From contig OX387610.1 in the NCBI GenBank assembly GCA_947568835.1, forward strand, positions 13,931,001 to 13,995,000: a stretch of 64,000 nucleotides of DNA. The letters run 5' to 3'. The notes below the pieces were generated by a model that saw only the letters and a list, made by a program, of their open reading frames with translations, did no database searches and was not told where the DNA came from. Positions 56,945-64,000 of this stretch are shown here, piece after piece. The stretch comes from Protonemura montana (taxonomy: Eukaryota > Arthropoda > Insecta > Plecoptera > Nemouridae). The stretch's first letter is position 1. The number at the start of each line of letters is the position of its first letter. Position numbers and translations under genes: made by a program.

Positions 56945-59750
56945 AATGGTTTTGTTAATGTGAGAAAACGTGCACTTTTGGGTAAAAACCTAATTTTAAT
57001 GCAATTTTCTTTCTCTTTTGAGTGTTTCAATTGTTAAATTGCCTGCTTTTAAGCTTTTCAAAATATTGGAAAACCAGTAAACATTTATTTTACATTTAAA
57101 CTGCGTATAAACCGACTTTAGCTTGATTTTGGTAAAATCAGCATGAGACAATTCTGCAAATATCTGTATTAGTTTAATTATAACTGTACAAAGTTGTAAC
57201 TAAAATAACTAGTTACATCCACTTTCTTATACAATTTCACACAAAACTCGTAGAAAACGAAATTCGCACCCAGAACGTGCACCCATTTGAAATGTAAAAC
57301 ATGCGCACACGCAAGCAGAAAATACCAACTTGTTCAATTTAATGTTGGATCATTTTTCATTCTCCAGCGCCTGGCCTTCCATTCCAATTTTCCTCCTGTC
57401 TGCATTTTCACCTCTTCCTCTCATTTACCTCATCCATCATTCGCGTCGTGCTAGTAAACTATACCTTCCCATTCTTTTATAGATAGGTACAGAAGGAAAG
57501 CGAAGAAAAAAGAGCTCCTGATTTTCACAATTTCAAAGATCTGTACGAATATGTAAAACACTTCGTTCCTTAAGGGAATCAAACGGGATAGAACACTATT
57601 TGTCACATTTTCTTTTAGCATTTTTCATTTGTGACTGGAACCGTTTCGCATCCAGATAAACTCAGCATTTTTTGAAACTTTTTCATACGAAGCTCGACAA
57701 TGCAAAACCTTTATCATGTAAAGTCTTAATCCGCCAGTCCAATAACCATTCTGAAGAGAATATCGATTTTCAACTCTCATAACGTTTAAGTATCTAAATT
57801 CAAGTCCTCCCCTTAAGCTCATTGATGAACTACATCATAATGAACGATCTTTTTATCTAAGATCAGACTACTCTCATTCAATATTTTTTCTTTTGTGCCA
57901 AAATACCCATTCACTGCCATTGCAGCGCAGCATCCCCCTATTTTCTCCTGAATAAACATCTCCTTTTACCAAGAGAGAGCATCTTTCTCTTCCTCTGCTC
58001 ATAGGTTCCTTTTCTATCCAACGATATTCCCTATATCTATTCATTTCATCCCAAACCAAACCGACGCCCTATGCAGAAATCAAGGCATCTTTAGATAATA
58101 AAGCTGTAAGATATGACTCAACTAGACGGAAAATGCAATATCATAAGACTGGCGTGAGGTGAATATTTAAATGTTATTCACCGAAAAACATGCATAATAT
58201 TTGCAATTTCTGGTATAGTTGGATTTTCGACGGTGAAGCGAAGTTTGGTTGAGCACACACATGAAACGTGATCATGCTATGATGATATTGCCTTGCCGAG
58301 ACAACGTAGTTTGCTGGAGCGAAATAATAGGGGATGAAACGTGGGGTGGTTACTTGTAACGGGCTGGATGGTCGCAGAGTGGAAGGCCCAATATGACATG
58401 GCACAAGATGTTACACTTTTCAAAGTTGTTTGGCTTTCTGCATTTGATCTTGTGGGTAAAACGTGGTCTTATTTTGTGGTGATTTAGTTACAAATGAGCG
58501 TGTGTACGTAGAACGTTTAATTGGTTTCTTTGGGTGAATAGTTTGAATTGTCGCCGTCTCGGCGCTGATGAGAGTTGTTTTGAGGACGGTGGTTAATGGT
58601 AAACGCTTTGGGACGGTTTGCTTTTGTGGCAGTTGTCGGATAATTGATGATACTGATTATGTATTCTGATAGAAAGACGGAATATGTGTTCATTTAATTA
58701 TTTAAAATGTATTTTATTTTAAAGCAGAGATGTATTTTAATTACTTATCACAGTTAACTTAATTTTAAACCATTCGCTTCAGAAAATATCCCTGATATCA
58801 CACTAAAAAAGAGCAAAAAACAAACAAACAGTGCAAATTTTGTGAACGGAGAACTGAAAAATGTGTCCTATTTTCACCCAGCATGGTTATTCTTCGCTAG
58901 GCTTACTCAAAATTCAAAATTTCTTCGGTAATTGTCATTATCTGTAGCCCAAAATCTTCTCTTTTTCAATCTACTCGTTGTGCGTCAAAAAATTAAGATC
59001 TCTCAGTTACAAAAAAACTTTTTTTTTGCCAATATTTACATGGCAAAAATGTGCCAAATTCTTTGGTAACGACTACTTATGTAAGAACTTGCACGATCAT
59101 TTAGCATGGCATTCCACACTACCCTATCTCATTTATAATCCCACGCCAGTCTCCATCATAAATAACCAAGCATATAAATTTGACAAAACCAAAAATCTCA
59201 CTCACTCAACCACCGAACGCAAATCCTAATTTCCCCATCACCGCACTTTCCCGAGAGCCAGGAAAAGCGCTTTCCCACCGAGCTGGTGGCAACGGCACGC
59301 GCTCCCCACTTTATTGAAAGCTTTTCATTGTTTTCACAGCTGCACTAAAGAGAAGCGGTTGCTACTGGCTACGCGTGGACTGGTACGCCTCGCTGCTGCC
59401 AAGAAGTCTGTCGCAGATGTCGCCGTGCCAGTGCCGAGGTGTCTAATGCAAGGGTACTGGGGGGCAGGGAGGCGTTATGTACTGAAAGCTAACAACATCT
59501 ATGCGATGCTGGAAACTCTGAGGGTTGGCTATTTCTAGGGAAAGTTAGCTAAATTATGTCTCAGTTTAGGCAGAGAAGGTTTGTTTTGGAAAGGGAATCG
59601 GGCGTTGCTAGCGTGTGACTTTATGATTCACGATGTGTAAAATAATAAAATGTTTCATGAGATTTTCTTTTAGTAAGTTATAAATTATACCTATGTTATA
59701 TAATTATTTGTGACTGGCTGCCCCGATGCGCTCCGGGTGTGCGTTGGGAT
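56945..59750. other. Unassigned; GC-richer patch near 59,230-59,480
   Basis: The patch holds a 74-codon frame (59,314-59,538 plus) with no recognised domain. No exon was assigned. Confidence 0.4.
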
Positions 59751-59755
59751 GCGTT

Positions 59756-60112
59756 TTTGACTGTGCATGTGACTCTGTCCCAGTACAACTTTCACGTGTT
59801 CGACTGGGCATGTGACTCTGTCCCAGTGCAACTTTCACGTGTTCGACTGGGCATGTAACTCTGTCCCGGTGCAACTTTCACGTGTTCGACTGGGCATGTG
59901 ACTCTGTCCCAGTGCAACTTTCACGTGTTTGACTGGGCATGTGACTCTGTCCCAGTGCAACTTTCACGTGTTCGACTGGGCATGTAACTCTGTCCCGGTG
60001 CAACTTTCACGTGTTCGACTGGGCATGTGACTCTGTCCCAGTGCAACTTTCACGTGTTTGACTGGGCATGTGACTCAGTCCCAGTGTAACTTTCACGTGT
60101 TGGACTGGGCAT
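59756..60112 (+). repeat. 43-bp tandem array, one CACGTG per unit
   Basis: Eight complete units from 59756 to 60099 plus a partial ninth. The unit contains GACTGGGCATGTGACTCTGT, CCCAGTGCAACTTT and CACGTG. Units 3-4-5 and 6-7-8 share variants (GTAACTCTGTCCCGG in 3 and 6, TTTGAC in 5 and 8), giving a 129-bp higher-order period. CACGTG is the canonical palindromic E-box. The period is not a multiple of 3, so a coding function is unlikely. Confidence 0.93.
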
Positions 60113-60499
60113 AAAAAAAAAACTCCCACGCGAATCTTACTATAGACGGACCAATCAAAGAGTTTTATCCGGGAAAAAACTCCACTCTGCACTGAACGCG
60201 AGTCCCAGTCGAAAACTCGCCCCCAAAAATCCTCCCAATAGACAATCGATAGCGCGTTGATTTCGAACATTTGGTCCTCCATATAACGCGTGTTGGTACG
60301 CACTTCAGTATTAGTGGCGAGAACACATTGACGGGTTGAGAGTGGCTATCTCAAGCAATAAACGCCATGTTTTGTACGTTTCTAACATTGTTTTAAGCGT
60401 TGGTCTCTACGCTCATACCTTTGTTGATTACAATGTACATAGGGTTTGCAGTGAGAAGTATATGGGGTCTAAGTGTTTCTAAATTAGAGCTAAAACCAG

Positions 60500-60893
60500 A
60501 TTATTTGTGGTGTTTAACGACGCATTGTTTTGACATCTGGCCATGGCGTCGGTGAATGAGTGGATGATGATGAGGAGCCTTACCCAGTCTAGAAGGGAGA
60601 GGGGCAAACACGGTGCCGGCACGTAGCCTACTCCTGTCGAAGAGCACCAAAGGGACCACCGGCTTAACGTCCCTTCCGAAGGACGGTACAACGCGAACAA
60701 CAGGATTCCTCCACAAATCCATGCTGTCGAGAGGTTGATAAGCAAGGCGAGTGAAGTTGCTGTACTAACTTTCATCCCTCCAACCTCTCTCCCGAACAGA
60801 ACTGGTCATGTGTATGATGGTCATCCATCTAATACCTGACCCAGCATAGTCTTGCTTAACTTCGGTGTTCTAACGAGAACCGGTGTTTCCAAC
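60500..60893 (-). mobile_element. Family B 5S-derived SINE, single head unit
   Basis: Tail GTGTTTAACGACGCATTGTT; body CACGTAGCCTACTCCTGTCG and GTCCCTTCCGAAGGACGG; one head unit; ending in 5S-like GAGAACCGGTGTTTCCAACA. This is the basic one-unit form against which the 91-bp duplications can be measured. Confidence 0.92.
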
Positions 60894-61169
60894 ATGCCAA
60901 ACCATTCAAGCGAAGGAAATAAAAACTAGAAAATAAAAAAGTTTAAACAATTTCCAAAAGCTTCTTGCGATTTAAGAGTTTGTTAAAACTACGTTCGATA
61001 CTTAGCAACCATTCTTTTAAGCTCAATTTATTAGGAAGATATCATAGCAGATATTAATTAGAATACAACGACTGATAAGCTCTTTTGACTGCAAAAATTA
61101 AACGAACATTTTAAATCCTAGTTCTGAATCAATAAGGTATATGTATTTTAGTTTAAGCACACATCTGTT

Positions 61170-61397
61170 TTGGGGAGATGATATCTCTGCAACCACATCA
61201 AGGTCCACGCATGCCATCGCTGCAGGGGTTCAACTGAATAAGTGACCCATCTGACTTGAAGTCCCATGATGATTGAGTTCACTGGTCTGCAGATAGACCG
61301 ACATGATTTCAACACGTTCAGAGTTAAAGATTCCAATCAGATTGTCCTTGCGGTGGATCGGTGCAGGATAGCGTCCCTCACACGTGACCGGGTTTAT
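61170..61397 (-). pseudogene. Coding-like relic, family unknown
   Basis: An ATG-less 55-codon frame reads EGRYPAPIHRKDNLIGIFNS then ERVEIMSVYLQTSELNHHG. After a stop and frame change it continues TPAAMACVDLDVVAEISS. Composition is protein-like but I do not recognise it; it may be a decayed transposon, a processed pseudogene or chance. Confidence 0.25.
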
Positions 61398-61859
61398 TCA
61401 TTTTTTATTCATTTAAAACCCAGGACAATGACATAGTAAATTTAAAGGTTGCGTCAGTTGTCTAGGTTAGATAAACGGTATATGATAGATAACAGTGATG
61501 TTTTCATAAAATGTAGATCTGTATATTTGATGATTATAGTTAGGAAATGAGAGAATAATTATAAAAATAGTGAAGTAAGTAAAGTAATAATTTAACTTGA
61601 TTGTAGATTGCAAGTGGTTCTGGTGTATGTAGTTCTATGTGGGATTGGTCGTGTAGAATAGATTGGTGAATAGGGAGTCAAAATATTGGAAATCATTCCA
61701 CGTTACGTTGTGGGGGATTTCGATTTAATTGTTTAACGATAGAAACTGTTGGATTTCATTAAGTTTTGGTTTACGATTTTAGCTGGAAAGATGGCTGACA
61801 ACTAAAAGTTGCTCTCCATTGTTACAGACAAATAGATACTTGTATTTTATTCTTAACCT

Positions 61860-61985
61860 TAGGTTATTTTTGAACTCTGAGTTAAGCTTCTAGCTCACAG
61901 AAACAGCTGACTTTCACTGCTTGCGATTCGTTGTTGTCATGACAATTAATTTAACTCCTACTTTATCCAGGAGTTAAGTAACTTA
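61860..61985 (+). repeat. Decayed family C unit
   Basis: CTAGCTCACAGAAAC, TTTCACTGCTTGCGATTC and GTTGTCATGACAATT follow the 92-bp unit order with many differences. Confidence 0.55.
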
Positions 61986-62436
61986 TCATATTGGACATTG
62001 GTATGTACGTTTTTTTATGGATATTTAAACTGATTTTCAAAATTATTTGATTTTAAAAACGTTGTTTGTAAAAAAAACACAAAAAGATAAAAAAAGATAC
62101 ATTTTAAACACACGTTAATAAGAGACCGGTTAAAATTTGCAACAATGTCTTTAGGTAACAGGTTTTTTAAGGTTTAAAGGAAAAAGGTTTGAAAGCAAAA
62201 ATTTCAGCCGTATTAGCAAGTAATTTGGCTAACTTTTCAAGCTTATAAAAGATGTAATATCAAGAAAAGGTTATTTTAATTCCTATATAAAAAAAAAAAA
62301 ACAGTCATATAAAAGTTAAGTTGTAAAAGTCTTGGGCAAGTAACAGCATCTTTTCGCCGGTAGAGATCAGCACTGTGTCGCATCAAAAAGTCTTTGCCGA
62401 GAAGATGATTAAAGTTTCACGATAAAAATAAAATCT

Positions 62437-62631
62437 ATGAACTCGAACGCTGGGGACACGGCAACCCATCAGACCATCGTCCAGGGGGATTTTGAAAGTT
62501 TGGGTTCGCTGGACGGATCCAATCAAGAATCAGAAGCAGCAGCTCGTTTCCTTGCCAAGTCTGATGGAGCCGGCCTGGGTCTTGTAAGGGAAGAAATTAT
62601 TGTAGGCCATGTCGCTACAACGTATCTGTAG
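62437..62631 (+). CDS. Small ORF (64 codons), unknown
   Basis: Starts MNSNAGDTATHQTIVQGDFE and contains LGSLDGSNQESEAAARFLAK, then GAGLGLVREEIIVGHVATTY and a stop. Its GC content and acidic/Ala-rich composition stand out from the flanks. No family recognised and no splice model; possibly a relic exon. Confidence 0.25.
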   Translation: MNSNAGDTATHQTIVQGDFESLGSLDGSNQESEAAARFLAKSDGAGLGLVREEIIVGHVATTYL

Positions 62632-63112
62632 TTGGGCTGTGAATGAGCGCTATTTGATTTTATTCGGGGTAGGTTAATAGGGAAAAACTTATCGAATTAA
62701 AGCCAACAAAAAGTCTAAATCATTTTTTTTTTTTGTAAATTTTATATTAAAATGCCCTAAAAAAGTACAAAATAACTAAAGAGTAAAGAGTGTAGGACTA
62801 AAAACTCATCCACTCTTCACTTTCGTAAGATCAGGAGACTTTTAATTAAAGAAAAATGTGTACTACCCCGACAAATCTTGAGCCGACTTGCACCTGATTG
62901 CAAATATTTAAAAATACCAAAGAAGTGTCATTACAGTTTAATTCGCTGTTTGAAATTGATGTCCAGGTAAAATCAAATCTATGAAGAGTAATGAGACTAG
63001 AAGGTCTGTCGGAAACTGGAGTCATAGTTATCATAACTGTTTTGTTAATTATTTAGTAGGAAAGAAAATAGGTTAGTTAAAAAGCATTGTCCCTTGTATA
63101 TAGTTATGGCTA

Positions 63113-63148
63113 GACGCAACCCGCAAAGCAATCCTGGCACCTCCACTG
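63113..63148 (+). repeat. Family F 34-mer, diverged
   Basis: ACGCAACCCGCAAAGCAATC then CTGGCACCTCCACT. Confidence 0.6.
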
Positions 63149-63190
63149 AAACCAAAATAACCTTAGCTGAGAAAAATAAGAAGAATTAAC

Positions 63191-63568
63191 TTGATTTTTT
63201 ATAACTTTCAGTTTTCAGTTAATAAAATAACTGCCTGCAAAAGATTAATCTCTGTGGACATAGCCAATAAAAAACTTTCATTTATATTTCAGTCTCTAGT
63301 TGCTTCTATGACTAGGCATTGGAAAACTGACCAAAACAGAGAATACTGGGTCATTTTCGTTGATTTTAGATCTATGGTTAGCACATGTATAACTAAATTT
63401 CTTGACTAAATTTCTAAAACTGAATTTTCTAGCTTTGCAGATATCATCAATGATGAAACTGGCATAGCAGCAAATGCCACAATACCAAAAGTCGTTTCAG
63501 ACTCATTTACTGGCAATGTCTATGTAAACTCAAAGATTAAATTTTTATTAGATCTAAATGAAAAGTAA
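63191..63568 (+). pseudogene. Near-open 125-codon frame with one stop, unknown
   Basis: One frame runs from an ATG to a TAA at 63,407, then continues in the same frame to 63,568. Segments include MTRHWKTDQNREYWVIFVDF, SSFADIINDETGIAAN and IPKVVSDSFTGNVYVNSKIK, which look protein-like. A motif such as WVIFVDFRS is weakly reminiscent of a reverse-transcriptase A box, but the rest is not. Could also be spliced exons, since ATTTCAG and TTTGCAG acceptor-like sites lie inside. Confidence 0.3.
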
Positions 63569-64000
63569 AGTGAAAGTTTATTATTTTAGCGTCACTTTTT
63601 AGCCGTTTTTCTTTTATAGAGAGAAATTGATGAAAAGCTTCGCTGGGGACTTTCATCGCGCCCATAATTTACACCCATTTATAACATAAAACGCGTGGTC
63701 GCAAGGGTTTGGGAGGGGTGGTGGGAGAGTCAAGGGAAATTGGGGATGGGAAATGAAAGACCGCTTTTCTTTGCAATATGCGATCATGCAAATTATTACC
63801 GTGTTAACACAAAACTGACTCGCGTAGTTAATTTTTTCCCAGCTGACTTTGAACGCTGTTAAATATTCATTTTGCATCAAGTTTTACAAGTTTCTTGTTT
63901 TTTTTTTTGCTCTACCAAATTTAATAAGAAACCAAAATTCGTAAAAAATAATCAAATACAATTGTGATTTTTTACTATTTTTACCTCAAAACGAGAGAGC
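63569..64000. other. Unassigned right edge
   Basis: No gene or repeat family recognised. Confidence 0.4.

Noticed and set aside
59756..60303. Minus-strand protein containing the 43-bp repeats
   Set aside because: The 43-bp unit is not a multiple of three, so any frame through it shifts in every unit.
60479..60775. Open frame of 98 codons resembling a protein repeated at 19.4 and 44.0 kb
   Set aside because: The frame lies in the body of family B SINEs and recurs only because the element does; it is not a gene.

Overview
This is eukaryotic, AT-rich genomic DNA, most likely from a non-dipteran insect or another arthropod. Two things point that way. The only gene I can assign with confidence is an insect-type IRSp53/BAIAP2 (I-BAR plus SH3) homologue split by canonical GT-AG introns. 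The window also holds a roughly 650-bp block of (TTAGG)n, the canonical arthropod telomere repeat, which Diptera lack. There are no bacterial-style operons, CRISPR arrays or prokaryotic genes. The order and species cannot be fixed from the sequence alone.

Layout. From 17,674 down to position 1 the minus strand carries nine in-phase exons of the IRSp53/BAIAP2 homologue: 17613-17674, 12879-12950, 10667-10804, 9634-9699, 4297-4556, 3214-3368, 2305-2560, 1304-1535 and 1-112. The first five encode most of the I-BAR (IMD) helical domain. 2305-2560 encodes the SH3 domain, and the last two a Ser/Thr-rich and a Pro-rich C-terminal tail that leaves the window at position 1. The exons for the I-BAR N-terminus (about 80-100 residues in relatives) were not found. 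Either they lie beyond position 64,000, which would make 17,675-64,000 one intron of more than 46 kb, or I missed them. One unassigned exon-like segment (51664-51755, minus) sits in that space.

The rest of the window is intron or intergenic DNA packed with short interspersed repeats, most of them internally repeated. (A) A tRNA-like SINE whose cloverleaf is enclosed by inverted-repeat arms; it has 12-14 bp target-site duplications and, in two copies, tandem arrays of 4 and 6 exact 52-bp box-A head units. (B) A 5S-rRNA-derived SINE whose head is a 91-bp tandem unit containing the 5S internal promoter region, with an unrelated body and a common tail; six main copies plus fragments. (C) An element with four tandem 92-bp units. 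(D) A long foldback family, including a nearly perfect 2 x 286-bp hairpin with 15-bp target-site duplications and a hammerhead-ribozyme-like motif. (E) A dispersed family of about 250 bp. (F) A recurrent 34-mer.

Also present are two C-terminal fragments of non-LTR retrotransposon ORFs (35045-35296 plus, 38329-38634 minus), a 43-bp E-box (CACGTG) array at 59756-60112, small CpG-rich islets, and a few coding-like relics near the right edge. The most unusual theme is that two or three unrelated Pol III-type short elements in one locus have multiplied their promoter-bearing heads in tandem.
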